This document shows, one piece after another, positions 1 through 8,432 of a DNA stretch of 64,000 bases. The DNA comes from JBFWQM01 sp050249455 (lineage in GTDB: Bacteria; Pseudomonadota; Alphaproteobacteria; MPNO01; VGEU01): NCBI GenBank assembly GCA_050249455.1, contig JBFWQM010000003.1:16306-80305 (forward strand), given 5' to 3'. Each line of letters opens with the position of its first letter. The first letter of the stretch is position 1. A program made the translations under genes and the position numbers. The notes under the pieces are model-generated. The model saw nothing but the letters and a program-made list of their open reading frames with translations. It was not told the DNA's origin and made no database searches.

Positions 1-106
1 GCGCCCCCGCCGCCGGCTGCCAGCCTTGCCCGGTCCAGCCTGTCGGTCTAATGTGAGAACACAGCGTTAAATTCCGGTAACCGGCCAGCCACGACGGGGA
101 CGCACC
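1..106. other. Leader upstream of dapA
   Basis: The first 106 bases hold no gene I can support. They carry the 5' leader of dapA, with a purine-rich ribosome binding site (cgggga, 95-100) six bases before the ATG. Whatever lies upstream is outside the window. Confidence 0.5.
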
Positions 107-982
107 ATGTTCAAGGGCTCCATCTGCGCGCTCATCACGCCCTTCCGCAACGGCGCCGTCGACGAGAAGGCGTTCGAGGCGTTCGTGGACTGGCAGATCG
201 AGCAGGGAACCCACGGCATCGTGCCGTGCGGCACCACCGGCGAGTCGCCGACCCTGAGCCACGACGAGCACATGCGGGTCACCGAGGTCTGCATCGCGGT
301 GGCGCGCGGCCGCGTGCCGGTGATCGCCGGCACCGGCTCGAACTCGACCGCGGAGGCGATCGCGCTGACCCGCCACGCCAAGGAGGCCGGCGCCGACGCC
401 GCGCTGGTGGTGACCCCCTATTACAACAAGCCGACCCAGGAAGGGCTCTACCAGCACTTCAAGGCGATCAACGACGCCGTTGATCTGCCGATCATCATCT
501 ACAACATTCCGGCCCGCTGCATCGTCGATATGACGGTCGAGACGATGGCGCGGCTGGCCAAGCTGCCCAACATCGTCGGCGTCAAGGACGCGACCGCCGA
601 CGTCAGCCGGGCGACCAAGCAGCAGATCGCGTGCGGGCCGAAGTTCTGCCAGCTGTCGGGGGAAGACGTGACCCAGCTCGGCTTCCTCAGCCAGGGCGGC
701 GACGGCTGCATCTCGGTCACCGCCAACGTCGCGCCGCGCGCTATGGCGGACATGCACGAGGCGTGGCAGGGCGGCAACGTCAAGGCGGCGCAGGCGATCA
801 ACGCCCGCCTGATGCCGCTGCACGAGGCGCTGTTCGTCGAGACCAGCCCGGCGCCGGTGAAGTACGCCGCGAGCCTGCTCGGCAAGTGCACCTCGGAAGT
901 CCGGCTGCCGATGGTCGACCCCCGCGACGCCACCAAGGACCGCGTGCAGACCGCGATGCGGGCGGCCGGCGTCCTGAACTGA
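107..982 (+). CDS. dapA: 4-hydroxy-tetrahydrodipicolinate synthase
   Basis: Condenses pyruvate with aspartate semialdehyde, the first committed step of the lysine/diaminopimelate pathway, in the cytoplasm. The 291-aa protein has the usual family length and a complete TIM-barrel signature. Visible active-site residues are Thr43/Thr44 in CGTTGES, Tyr106 in TPYYN, Tyr132 and Arg137 in IYNIPARC, and the Schiff-base Lys160 in VGVKDA. The ATG has a good ribosome binding site at 95-100. smpB starts 9 bases after its stop, a neighbour order common in alphaproteobacteria. Identification is secure from the catalytic residues. Confidence 0.97.
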   Translation: MFKGSICALITPFRNGAVDEKAFEAFVDWQIEQGTHGIVPCGTTGESPTLSHDEHMRVTEVCIAVARGRVPVIAGTGSNSTAEAIALTRHAKEAGADAALVVTPYYNKPTQEGLYQHFKAINDAVDLPIIIYNIPARCIVDMTVETMARLAKLPNIVGVKDATADVSRATKQQIACGPKFCQLSGEDVTQLGFLSQGGDGCISVTANVAPRAMADMHEAWQGGNVKAAQAINARLMPLHEALFVETSPAPVKYAASLLGKCTSEVRLPMVDPRDATKDRVQTAMRAAGVLN

Positions 983-991
983 CCGGGCTCC

Positions 992-1456
992 ATGGTTGAG
1001 TCGGCCGAGCGCATTGCGGCGCAGAACCGCAAGGCGCGCCACGACTATGCGGTCGAGGAGACGCTCGAAGCCGGCATCATGCTGACCGGCAGCGAGGTCA
1101 AGTCGCTGCGCGACGGCCGGGCCAACATCAACGACGCCTATGCGGCGGAGAAGGGCGGTGAGATCTTTCTGCTCAACGCCCATATCCCCGAATACGTCCA
1201 GGCCGGACCGTTCGGCCACGAGCCGCGGCGGGCGCGCAAGCTTCTGCTGCACGCCCGCCAGATCCTGAAGCTGGCCGCGGCGGTGCAGCGCGAGGGGATG
1301 ACGCTGATCCCGCTCAAGATCTATTTCAACGAGCGCGGACGGGCCAAGGTCGAGCTCGGACTCGCCCGCGGCAAGAAGAAGGCCGACCGCCGCGAGACCA
1401 TCAAGGAGCGCGACTGGGGCCGCCAGAAGTCGCGGCTGATGCGCGAGAAGGGGTGA
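992..1456 (+). CDS. smpB: SsrA-binding protein SmpB
   Basis: RNA-binding partner of tmRNA in trans-translation, which frees stalled ribosomes and tags incomplete proteins. The 154-aa protein has family length. It shows the N-terminal RKARHDY segment, the core EAGIMLTGSEVKSLRDGRAN stretch, and a basic C-terminal tail (KKKADRRETIKERDW onward) that enters the ribosomal mRNA channel in known SmpB. It sits 9 bases after dapA and its stop overlaps a GTG of the next gene, so the three are probably one transcript. The tmRNA gene itself is not in this window. Confidence 0.97.
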   Translation: MVESAERIAAQNRKARHDYAVEETLEAGIMLTGSEVKSLRDGRANINDAYAAEKGGEIFLLNAHIPEYVQAGPFGHEPRRARKLLLHARQILKLAAAVQREGMTLIPLKIYFNERGRAKVELGLARGKKKADRRETIKERDWGRQKSRLMREKG

Positions 1457-1458
1457 GC

Positions 1459-2121
1459 ATGAGCGACGACGATGCCGGCCGTTTCCGCGAAAAGCTGGTC
1501 GCCCGCAAGCAGGAATGGGCGCGCGACGGACGGCTGCTGACCGGAAAGGCGGACGCCGGCCGCTCCGCCGACCGTCTGCCGCCGGGGCAGCGCGAGGTCA
1601 AGAACTGGCCGGTGCTCGATCTCGGCGTGCAGCCGAACGTCGATCGCGCCAAGTGGAAGCTGACGGTGGACGGCGAGGTGGCCAACCCGTTCGTGTGGGA
1701 CTGGGAGACCTTCCTGGCCCAGCCGCAGGTCTCCATGACCTCCGACATCCATTGCGTCACCGGCTGGTCGCGCTACGACAACGGCTGGACCGGGGTCCAC
1801 GTCGAGCACATCCTGGCGACGGCCGACCCTAGGCCGGCCGCCCGCCATTGCGTCTTCCACAGCCACGACGGCTACACCACCAACGTCCGCCTCGACCATT
1901 TCGCAGACGAGGACGTGATGCTCGCTCACAGCTGGCAGGGCGAGCTGCTGACCCGCGAGCACGGCGGCCCGGTCCGGGTGGTGATCCCCAAGTGGTACTT
2001 CTGGAAGTCTGCCAAGTGGATCCGCCGCATCGAGTTCGTCGCCGAGGACCGCCCCGGGTTCTGGGAAGTACGCGGCTACCACAACGAGGGCGACCCGTGG
2101 CTGGAGGACCGCTACTCCTGA
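1459..2121 (+). CDS. Sulfite oxidase-like molybdopterin oxidoreductase
   Basis: A 220-aa single-domain member of the sulfite-oxidase fold (oxidoreductase molybdopterin-binding domain, YuiH/MsrP-like). The putative molybdenum-ligating cysteine is in DIHCVTGWS (Cys99 counting from the chosen start), and the C-terminal PKWYFWKSAKWI block is characteristic of the family. I prefer the ATG at 1459, five bases after gagaagggg, over the in-frame GTG at 1453 that overlaps the smpB stop. There is no signal peptide, haem domain or dimerisation domain, so it is probably cytoplasmic and uses an unlinked electron partner. The substrate cannot be deduced. Confidence 0.88.
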   Translation: MSDDDAGRFREKLVARKQEWARDGRLLTGKADAGRSADRLPPGQREVKNWPVLDLGVQPNVDRAKWKLTVDGEVANPFVWDWETFLAQPQVSMTSDIHCVTGWSRYDNGWTGVHVEHILATADPRPAARHCVFHSHDGYTTNVRLDHFADEDVMLAHSWQGELLTREHGGPVRVVIPKWYFWKSAKWIRRIEFVAEDRPGFWEVRGYHNEGDPWLEDRYS

Positions 2122-2166
2122 ATCCCGCGGGCGCCCGAAGACATCTCGATCCCGAAAGGAAGTGCG

Positions 2167-2646
2167 ATGGCGTCACCTGATTTCGAATTCAAAACGATCG
2201 ACGGCGGCGACATGAAGCTGTCGTCGCTGCGCGGAAAGGCGGTGCTGGTGGTCAACACCGCCTCGCAATGCGGCCTGACCCCGCAATACGCCGGGCTGCA
2301 GAAGCTCTACGAGGCCTACAAGGACAAAGGGCTGGTCGTGCTCGGCGTGCCGTCCAACGATTTCGGCGCCCAGGAGCCGGGGACCGAGGCCGAGATCAAG
2401 GGCTTCTGCGACACCCGCTACCGCGTGACCTTCCCGATGACGGCGAAATACCCGGTCACCGGCGCCGCCGCGCACCCGTTCTACAAATGGGCCGCCGGCG
2501 AGACCGGGGAGGCCGGCGCGCCGCAGTGGAACTTCCACAAGTACCTGGTCGGCCCCGACGGCAGCCTCGCCGGCGTGTTCGGCTCGCGCACCGCCCCGGA
2601 CGACAAGGCGCTCGTCGCGGCGGTCGAGGCGGCGCTGCCGAAATAA
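2167..2646 (+). CDS. Glutathione peroxidase family thiol peroxidase
   Basis: Reduces hydrogen peroxide and organic peroxides. The 159-aa protein has the non-selenium form of the active site: Cys35 in NTASQCGLT, Gln69, and Trp121-Asn122 in PQWNFHKYLV. A second cysteine, Cys81 in GFCDTRYRVTFP, sits where resolving cysteines lie in thioredoxin-dependent members, so thioredoxin is a likelier reductant than glutathione (inference). A good ribosome binding site (gaaagga) precedes the ATG. It is the last gene of the dapA-smpB strand run and faces a palindromic repeat and a convergent hydrolase. Confidence 0.93.
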   Translation: MASPDFEFKTIDGGDMKLSSLRGKAVLVVNTASQCGLTPQYAGLQKLYEAYKDKGLVVLGVPSNDFGAQEPGTEAEIKGFCDTRYRVTFPMTAKYPVTGAAAHPFYKWAAGETGEAGAPQWNFHKYLVGPDGSLAGVFGSRTAPDDKALVAAVEAALPK

Positions 2647-2737
2647 TCTGGCCGCGAAGCGCGAGGTCATCGAGGCGCGCATGATCATCGCATTACGTTA
2701 AAAATACTCTATAACCATCTGATTTATAATCATTCTC

Positions 2738-2857
2738 CATGGCTGGGCTTGTCCCGGCCATCCAAGCTTTTTTGGCTGTTTTCAGTAGCCGTCCTGCGGC
2801 TTCAACTGAAACGACGGCAGGAAGAACACGTGGATGGCCGGGACAAGCCCGGCCATG
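2738..2857. repeat. Long intergenic palindromic repeat (27-bp arms)
   Basis: Arms at 2738-2764 and 2831-2857 are inverted copies that agree at 26 of 27 positions (arm core ggcttgtcccggccatcca). The 66-base interior has a second imperfect pairing (gttttcagt against actgaaac). Similar 'catggccgggcttgtcccggccatcca' palindromes are dispersed in intergenic regions of many alphaproteobacteria; that part is recollection, not tested here. It lies between convergent genes and could also end both transcripts. Confidence 0.75.
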
Positions 2858-2894
2858 ACGTATAAAAATCAATGCTCTAGCGGAAAGTTTTCCA

Positions 2895-3773
2895 TTAAGC
2901 CAGGAACCTCCGCACCAGCCCGATGAACACGTCGAACCGGTCGTGGTGGACCCAGTGGCCGGCCTTGTCGACCATCTCGACCCGGGCGTGCTTGAAGTGG
3001 GCGGCGCGGCCGTCCTCGGCGGGGTTGGTCGCCCAGCTTTCCTTGCCGTAGATCAGCAGGGTCGGGCAGGCGATCGACGCCCACAGCCCCTGGATCTCAG
3101 GCACGGTGAGATCATAGGGCGGCAGAACGCGGAAATTGTTGTCGAATTTCCAACTGTAGGTGCCATCCTCGTTCTGGTTGACGCCATGCTCGGTGAGGTG
3201 CCGCGCCTGCGCGGGCGAAAGATGCGGGTTCTCCTCCTGCATCCGCTTGAAGGCGTCCTCGATGGTGGCGTAGCGGCGCGGCAGCCGACCGGCGAGCTTG
3301 CGGCTGTCCTCGACCCAGGCGCGCATGCGCTCGGCGGCGGTCTTGGTCGCCCGTTCGGCCAGGATCTTGGGCGACGGGCCGAGGCCCTCGATCGCCACGA
3401 TCTGGCGCACGTTCTCCGGGAAGATGCCGGTGTAGCGCAGGCCGATGTTGCCGCCGAACGAGTGGGCGATGATCGACACCGGCGCCAGCCCGCGCTGGTG
3501 GATGAGCTGGGCGAGGTCGTAGATGAATGCCGCGTACCAGTAGTTGCCGTCGGCGGTCCACTGGCTGTCGCCGTGGCCGCGCAGGTCGGGCGCGATGATG
3601 TGCCAGTCGGCGCGCAGCGCCGCGACCGTCCAGTCCCACGCCCGGCAGTGGTCGCGCCCGCCGTGGATCAGCAGCAGCGGCGGCTTTCCGGGGTTGGGCC
3701 ACTCGACGTAGTGCAGCCGCAGGCGCTGCGAGAAGAAGGTCCGCGAGGTAGGGCCTGGCAGGGTGTCGAGCAT
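2895..3773 (-). CDS. Alpha/beta hydrolase
   Basis: A 292-aa alpha/beta-hydrolase fold enzyme without a signal peptide. The oxyanion motif HGGRDHCRAWDW begins at residue 37, the APDLRGHGDS strand follows, the nucleophile elbow is AHSFGG with Ser105, and the catalytic histidine is His273 in AGHWVHHD near the C-terminus. The overall pattern resembles haloalkane dehalogenase/epoxide hydrolase/esterase relatives, but a Ser nucleophile points to an esterase or C-C hydrolase. The substrate cannot be assigned. The gene is monocistronic or loosely linked to the UDG/NYN pair 40 bases upstream on the same strand. Confidence 0.88.
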   Translation of the reverse strand: MLDTLPGPTSRTFFSQRLRLHYVEWPNPGKPPLLLIHGGRDHCRAWDWTVAALRADWHIIAPDLRGHGDSQWTADGNYWYAAFIYDLAQLIHQRGLAPVSIIAHSFGGNIGLRYTGIFPENVRQIVAIEGLGPSPKILAERATKTAAERMRAWVEDSRKLAGRLPRRYATIEDAFKRMQEENPHLSPAQARHLTEHGVNQNEDGTYSWKFDNNFRVLPPYDLTVPEIQGLWASIACPTLLIYGKESWATNPAEDGRAAHFKHARVEMVDKAGHWVHHDRFDVFIGLVRRFLA

Positions 3774-3813
3774 CGTTGTCCGTCCGGTCGCCGATGTCCG
3801 CCGGCGCCGCCGG

Positions 3814-4461
3814 TCAGGCCGGCAGCACGTCGCGGCGGATCGCCTCGAACACAGCGCGGAACATCGCCGCGGTCAACCGTCCCGTGTTCGTGTTGTAGCG
3901 CGAGCAGTGGTAGCTGTCGGCCAGCACCATGCCGTCGGGCAGGCGGTGGATCGCGCCGTGGGCGAACGGGAACGCGGCCGCCCGCAGGCCGCGCGTGGCG
4001 ATCACCGTGCCGTGGGCGAGGGCGCCCAACGCGACGATCACGGCAAGACGCGGCATCGCCGCCATCTCGCCGGCCAGGAAGCGCCGGCAGGTCCGGGTCT
4101 CCGCCGGGGTGGGCTTGTTCTCCGGCGGCACGCAGCGGACCCCGTTGGTGATTCGGCAGTCGATCAGCGAAAGGCCGTCGTCGGCGCTTTCGCCGTACTG
4201 CCCGGCGGCGAACCCGAACTCGCGTAGTGTGGCGTACAGCAGCACGCCGGCGTAGTCGCCGGTGAACGGCCGGCCGGTGCGGTTGGCGCCGCGCAGCCCC
4301 GGCGCCAGGCCGACCACGAGCAGCCGCGCATCAAGCCTGCCGAACGACGGCACGGGCGCGTTATGCCAGCCGGGCTGGGCGGTTCGGTTCGCGGCGCGGA
4401 AGGCGACGAGCCGCGGGCAGTCCGGGCAGTCGCGCCCGGGCTGCGGCGGTTCGGCGGTCAC
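3814..4461 (-). CDS. Family 5 uracil-DNA glycosylase (UDGb)
   Basis: Removes uracil, and in studied relatives other deaminated bases, from DNA to start base excision repair. The 215-aa protein carries the family-5 motif GLAPGLRGANRTGRPFTGD (residues 51-69) and the C-terminal motif HCSRYNTNTGRLT. Four cysteines suited to a 4Fe-4S cluster are Cys12 and Cys15 (DCPDC), Cys110 and Cys125. It starts with GTG; the start codon overlaps the stop of the NYN gene upstream (GTGA), which implies translational coupling. Confidence 0.93.
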   Translation of the reverse strand: MTAEPPQPGRDCPDCPRLVAFRAANRTAQPGWHNAPVPSFGRLDARLLVVGLAPGLRGANRTGRPFTGDYAGVLLYATLREFGFAAGQYGESADDGLSLIDCRITNGVRCVPPENKPTPAETRTCRRFLAGEMAAMPRLAVIVALGALAHGTVIATRGLRAAAFPFAHGAIHRLPDGMVLADSYHCSRYNTNTGRLTAAMFRAVFEAIRRDVLPA

Positions 4462-5042
4462 GCGGCGGGGACTTGGCGGCCGTGGCCCTGGTTCTCCGCC
4501 GTCTCGCTCCGGTTGACGTGGCGCGAGATCATCGGGGCGAGGTCCTGCAGCTCGACGAAGACGTCCGCCTGGCGGCGCAGCTCGTCGGCGACCATCGGCG
4601 GGGCGGAGCGGAACGTCGAGACCACCGTCACCCGCACGCCCTTGCGCTGCACGGCCTCGACCAGCCGGCGGAAGTCGCCGTCGCCCGAGAACAGCACGAT
4701 ATGGTCGAGGTGGTCGGCCATCTCCAGCACGTCGATCGCCAGCTCGATGTCCATGTTGCCCTTGACCTTGCGGCGGCCGGTGGCGTCGACATATTCCTTG
4801 AGCGGCTTCGTGACCATCGTGTAGCCGTTGTAGTCCAGCCAGTCTACCAGCGGCCGGATCGGCGAGTATTCCTGGTCATCGATAAGGGCGGTATAATAGA
4901 AGGCGCGGACCAGCCAGCCTTTTGTCGAAAACAGCTGCAAAAGGCTCTTGTAGTCTATGTCGAAGCCCAGCGCTCGGGCTGCCGAATAGAGGTTCGCACC
5001 ATCGATGAACAAGGCAATGCGCTCTTGCTGATGAAAATTCAT
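4458..5042 (-). CDS. NYN domain protein (LabA/DUF88-like putative RNase)
   Basis: A 194-aa protein of the PIN-like NYN family, whose members are metal-dependent ribonucleases. Candidate acidic metal ligands are Asp14 in LFIDGANLY, Asp98 in GNMDIELAIDV, and Asp121/Asp123 in FSGDGDF. I chose the ATG at 5042 because MNFHQQERIALFIDGAN begins at the fold's first strand; in-frame starts at 5069 and 5111 add residues with no family character. It overlaps the UDG gene by four bases. NYN-UDG coupling suggests a nucleic-acid quality-control role (inference); the substrate is unknown. Confidence 0.88.
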   Translation of the reverse strand: MNFHQQERIALFIDGANLYSAARALGFDIDYKSLLQLFSTKGWLVRAFYYTALIDDQEYSPIRPLVDWLDYNGYTMVTKPLKEYVDATGRRKVKGNMDIELAIDVLEMADHLDHIVLFSGDGDFRRLVEAVQRKGVRVTVVSTFRSAPPMVADELRRQADVFVELQDLAPMISRHVNRSETAENQGHGRQVPAA

Positions 5043-5203
5043 TGCAGGTGTCCTTGAAACGTCCGCCATGATTTGACGCCGCCCCGACGGGCTACTGAGA
5101 TGGTTCCGCATGGGCGAGCCGCAAGCGGCGATGAGAAATACTTAACTCGATAATCCAAATCGGGCAAGTGAGCGTTATAAGTTAACGGTAGACGGATTAT
5201 CAG
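5043..5203. promoter_or_regulatory. Divergent promoter region, NYN gene / folK
   Basis: These 161 bases separate the minus-strand NYN gene from plus-strand folK. The part from about 5135 to 5200 is much richer in A+T than its surroundings and contains ttaact (5143-5148) and agttaa as a distant inverted pair, consistent with divergent promoters. I cannot fix individual -35/-10 boxes confidently. Confidence 0.35.
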
Positions 5204-5710
5204 ATGATCCTCGTTGCGGTCGGCGGCAACCTCGCGGCGCCGGGCTTCGGCTCGCCGGTCGAAACCTGCGCGGCGTCGCTGGCCGAGCTGGAGCGCCGCG
5301 GCATCCAGATTACGCTGCAATCACAGTGGTATGACACGGCGCCGGTGCCGGTCTCCGACCAGCCGTGGTTCGTCAACGGCGTCGTCGCCGTGGCGGCGGC
5401 CGTCGGGCCGCACGCGCTGCTCGCCATACTGCAGGACGTCGAATCTTCCTTTGGGCGGCGGCGGTCGGTGCCGAACGCAGCGCGGACATTGGACCTTGAC
5501 CTGCTGGCCTACGACGGCCGGGTGGTCGCCGACGGCGCGCGCCTGATCCTACCGCACCCGCGGATGCACGAGCGGGCCTTCGTCCTGCTGCCGCTGGCCG
5601 AGATCGTGCCGGACTGGCGCCACCCCGTGACCGGACGATCGGTCGCCGAGATGATCGCGGCGCTGCCTCACGGGCAGCGCTGCGTGCCCTCGGCGCAGCG
5701 GAAAAAATGA
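5204..5710 (+). CDS. folK: 2-amino-4-hydroxy-6-hydroxymethyldihydropteridine pyrophosphokinase
   Basis: HPPK of folate biosynthesis: transfers pyrophosphate from ATP to 6-hydroxymethyl-7,8-dihydropterin. The 168-aa protein has the family signature NAARTLDLDLLAYDG, with magnesium-binding Asp97 and Asp99, and the LPHPRMHERAFVLLPL block at 116-131. Start is the ATG at 5204, immediately before the MILVAVGGNL strand. It opens the housekeeping run folK-rpoZ-rel-pdxJ on the plus strand. folB/folP are not adjacent. Confidence 0.95.
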   Translation: MILVAVGGNLAAPGFGSPVETCAASLAELERRGIQITLQSQWYDTAPVPVSDQPWFVNGVVAVAAAVGPHALLAILQDVESSFGRRRSVPNAARTLDLDLLAYDGRVVADGARLILPHPRMHERAFVLLPLAEIVPDWRHPVTGRSVAEMIAALPHGQRCVPSAQRKK

Positions 5711-5726
5711 TCGGCCTCTCAAGGCC

Positions 5727-5755
5727 TTGCCGTTTGCGATCGGCGCGCCTATACT
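5727..5755 (+). promoter_or_regulatory. Candidate sigma-70 promoter of rpoZ
   Basis: TTGCCG at 5727-5732 and TATACT at 5750-5755 are separated by exactly 17 bases, and rpoZ starts 44 bases downstream. A small hairpin (ggcct/aggcc, 5713-5726) precedes it and may end folK transcription. Confidence 0.5.
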
Positions 5756-5798
5756 CTTTCTCCCCACTATTCCGCTGGTTCCGCCGGGAGATGTCGCG

Positions 5799-6194
5799 AT
5801 GGCGCGGGTCACCGTAGAAGACTGCGTACTAAGAATACCCAATCGATTCAAACTGGTGTTGCTGTCGGCTCAGCGTTCGCGCGAGCTTTCGGTGGGCGCC
5901 CAGCTGACCGTCGACCGCGACAACGACAAGAACCCGGTCGTGGCGCTTCGCGAGATCGCCGACGGGACGGTCGACCTCGACGAGCTCGAGGTCGCGGCCG
6001 TGCAGGCGCTGCAGAAGCACGTCGACATCGACGAGCCGGTGGAAGAAGCCGACGAGATGCTCGCGATGCAGGAAGTGCTGAGCAGCGGCTTCGAGAATGT
6101 GAACCCGGGTGAGGAAGAAGAACTCGGCGAGATCGAGGAAGCCGAGGGGGGCGAGGAATCGTTCGAGGATGAATCGGGCGAGGAGGAGCGCTAA
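5799..6194 (+). CDS. rpoZ: RNA polymerase omega subunit
   Basis: Small core RNA polymerase subunit that helps beta-prime assembly and, in many bacteria, forms part of a ppGpp-binding site. The 131-aa protein opens with MARVTVEDCVLRIPNRFKLV, and the RSRELS and NPVVALREI segments match the conserved core. The C-terminal third is a strongly acidic, Glu-rich tail (about residues 75-131), longer than in enteric omega but usual in alphaproteobacteria. Start chosen at the ATG preceded by gccgggag. rel follows, so the alarmone enzyme and a polymerase subunit tied to its action are neighbours. Confidence 0.96.
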   Translation: MARVTVEDCVLRIPNRFKLVLLSAQRSRELSVGAQLTVDRDNDKNPVVALREIADGTVDLDELEVAAVQALQKHVDIDEPVEEADEMLAMQEVLSSGFENVNPGEEEELGEIEEAEGGEESFEDESGEEER

Positions 6195-6287
6195 CCCGCA
6201 GCCGGTTCGCCGGCCCGCAGCCGCCGCGCAACGGAGACCGTCCCGCGCGGCCCCGCCGTTCGCCCCGCTGACAGGGGTGGAAGCCCG

Positions 6288-8429
6288 ATGATTCGCCAGT
6301 TCGAGCTGGTCGAGCGCGTCAAGGCCTACGACCCGGCCGCCGACGAGGATTCGCTGAACCGCGCCTACGTGTTCAGCATGAAGGCGCACGGCACCCAGAA
6401 GCGCGCTTCCGGCGACCCGTATTTCTCGCACCCGCTCGAGGTCGCCGGCATCCTGACCGAGCTCAAGCTCGACAGCGCCTCCATCGTCACCGCGCTGCTG
6501 CACGACACGGTGGAGGATACCGGCGCCACGGTGGAGGAGATCGACCGGCTGTTCGGGCCGGAGATCGGGCGCCTGGTCGACGGCGTCACCAAGCTGTCGC
6601 GCCTGGAGCTGCAGTCCGACAGCGCCAAGCAGGCGGAGAACTTCCGCAAGCTGCTGCTGGCCACGTCGGAGGACATCCGCGTCCTCCTGGTGAAGCTCGC
6701 GGACCGGCTGCACAACATGCGCACGCTGCACTACATCAAGTCACCGGAGAAGCGGCTGCGAATCGCCCGCGAGACGATGGAGATCTATGCACCGCTCGCC
6801 GAGCGGATGGGCATGCAGGAGATGAAGGACGAGCTCGAGGACCTGTCGTTCCGCGAGCTGAACCCGGACGCCCATGCCTCGATCGTCACCCGGCTGCAGT
6901 TCCTGCGCGAGCAGGGCCAGGCGATCGTGCCGCGCATCGCAGAGACGCTGCGCCAGACCCTGGCCGCCGCCGGCATCGAGGCGACGGTCACTGGGCGGGA
7001 AAAGCGGCCCTACTCGATCTGGGCCAAGATGCAGCGCAAGAACGTCACGTTCGAGCAGCTTTCCGACATCATGGCCTTCCGCATCTTCGTCGAGTCGCCG
7101 GCCGACTGCTACCGCGCGCTCGGCGTGGTGCACAGCCACTATGCGTTCGTCCCGGGCCGGTTCAAGGACTACGTCTCGACGCCGAAGCCGAACGGCTACC
7201 AGTCGCTGCACACCTCGGTGATCGGCCCGGAGATGCGGCGCATCGAGGTCCAGATCCGCACCCGCGAGATGCACGAGGTCGCCGAGCTCGGCGTCGCCGC
7301 GCACTGGGTCTACAAGTCCGGCGCCGGCGAGAAGGAGGGCCGCCAGTACCGCTGGCTGCGCGAGCTGCTCGACATCCTTGAACACGCCTCGGGGCCGGAG
7401 GAGTTCCTCGAGCACACCAAGCTCGAGATGTTCCGCGACCAGGTGTTCTGCTTCACGCCGAAGGGCGACCTGATCGCGCTGCCGCGCGGCTCCACGCCGG
7501 TCGATTTCGCCTACGCGGTGCACTCGGAGGTCGGCGACCGCTGCGTCGCGGCCAAGATCAACGGCCGACTGATGCCGCTGCGCACCCCGCTGCAGAACGG
7601 CGACCAGGTGGAGGTCGTGACCGCCGCCACCGGCTCGCCGTCGCCGACCTGGGAGCAGTTCGTCGTTTCCGGCAAGGCGCGCGCGCGCATCCGCCGCTAC
7701 ATCCGCACCGCACAGCGCACCGAGTATGTCCGGCTGGGCGAGGCGATCCTGCGCCGCGCCTTCCGCGACGCCCGCCGCAACCTGATGCCCGAGACCCTGG
7801 AAGGGGTGCTCGACGCGTTCGAGGTGAAGACGGTCGAAGACCTCTACGCGGCTGTCGGCAGCGGCACGGTCACCGGCGTCGAGGTGGTGCGGGCGGTCTA
7901 TCCGTCCGGCCCGGCGGAGGCCGACGGCAACGTGGTGCCGTTCCCGACCGCCGACCAGCGCGGTAAGGACGCGCCGCACGCCATCCCGATCCGCGGGCTG
8001 ACGCCGGGGATGGCGGTGCACTTCTCCAACTGCTGCCATGCGCTGCCGGGCGACCGCATCGTCGGCATCCTCACCGCGGGGAAGGGCGTGGCGATCCACA
8101 CCATCGACTGCGAGACCCTGGAGAGCTTCCAGGACACGCCGGAGCGCTGGCTCGACGTCTCCTGGGACATCGAGGCGGAGGCGCCGTCCAACTTGGTCGG
8201 GCGGATCAACCTGGTGGTCGCCAACGAGCGCGGCTCGCTCGGTACCCTGTCGACCGTGATCGCCAAGAACCTTGGCAACATCAACAACCTGAAGATCACC
8301 AACCGTTCGAAGGACTTCTTCGAGATGGTGCTGGACATCGAGGTGCGCGACGCCCGCCACCTCACCGACATCATCGCGGCGCTGCGCGCCACGCCGGCGG
8401 TGAACTCGGTCGACCGGGCGCGCGGCTGA
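6288..8429 (+). CDS. rel: Bifunctional (p)ppGpp synthetase/hydrolase Rel/SpoT
   Basis: Makes and degrades the alarmone (p)ppGpp. The 713-aa protein has a hydrolase HD domain with His34, His48 and His72-Asp73 (LLHDTVED), a RelA/SpoT synthetase domain (YSIWAKMQRKN onward) with the RFKD form (about residue 291) typical of bifunctional enzymes, a TGS domain (about 381-441), and a C-terminal ACT domain (about 636-713). Both catalytic domains look intact, so it is probably the main or only long RSH enzyme. pdxJ starts three bases after its stop, giving one probable operon. Confidence 0.97.
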   Translation: MIRQFELVERVKAYDPAADEDSLNRAYVFSMKAHGTQKRASGDPYFSHPLEVAGILTELKLDSASIVTALLHDTVEDTGATVEEIDRLFGPEIGRLVDGVTKLSRLELQSDSAKQAENFRKLLLATSEDIRVLLVKLADRLHNMRTLHYIKSPEKRLRIARETMEIYAPLAERMGMQEMKDELEDLSFRELNPDAHASIVTRLQFLREQGQAIVPRIAETLRQTLAAAGIEATVTGREKRPYSIWAKMQRKNVTFEQLSDIMAFRIFVESPADCYRALGVVHSHYAFVPGRFKDYVSTPKPNGYQSLHTSVIGPEMRRIEVQIRTREMHEVAELGVAAHWVYKSGAGEKEGRQYRWLRELLDILEHASGPEEFLEHTKLEMFRDQVFCFTPKGDLIALPRGSTPVDFAYAVHSEVGDRCVAAKINGRLMPLRTPLQNGDQVEVVTAATGSPSPTWEQFVVSGKARARIRRYIRTAQRTEYVRLGEAILRRAFRDARRNLMPETLEGVLDAFEVKTVEDLYAAVGSGTVTGVEVVRAVYPSGPAEADGNVVPFPTADQRGKDAPHAIPIRGLTPGMAVHFSNCCHALPGDRIVGILTAGKGVAIHTIDCETLESFQDTPERWLDVSWDIEAEAPSNLVGRINLVVANERGSLGTLSTVIAKNLGNINNLKITNRSKDFFEMVLDIEVRDARHLTDIIAALRATPAVNSVDRARG

Positions 8430-8432
8430 CCC

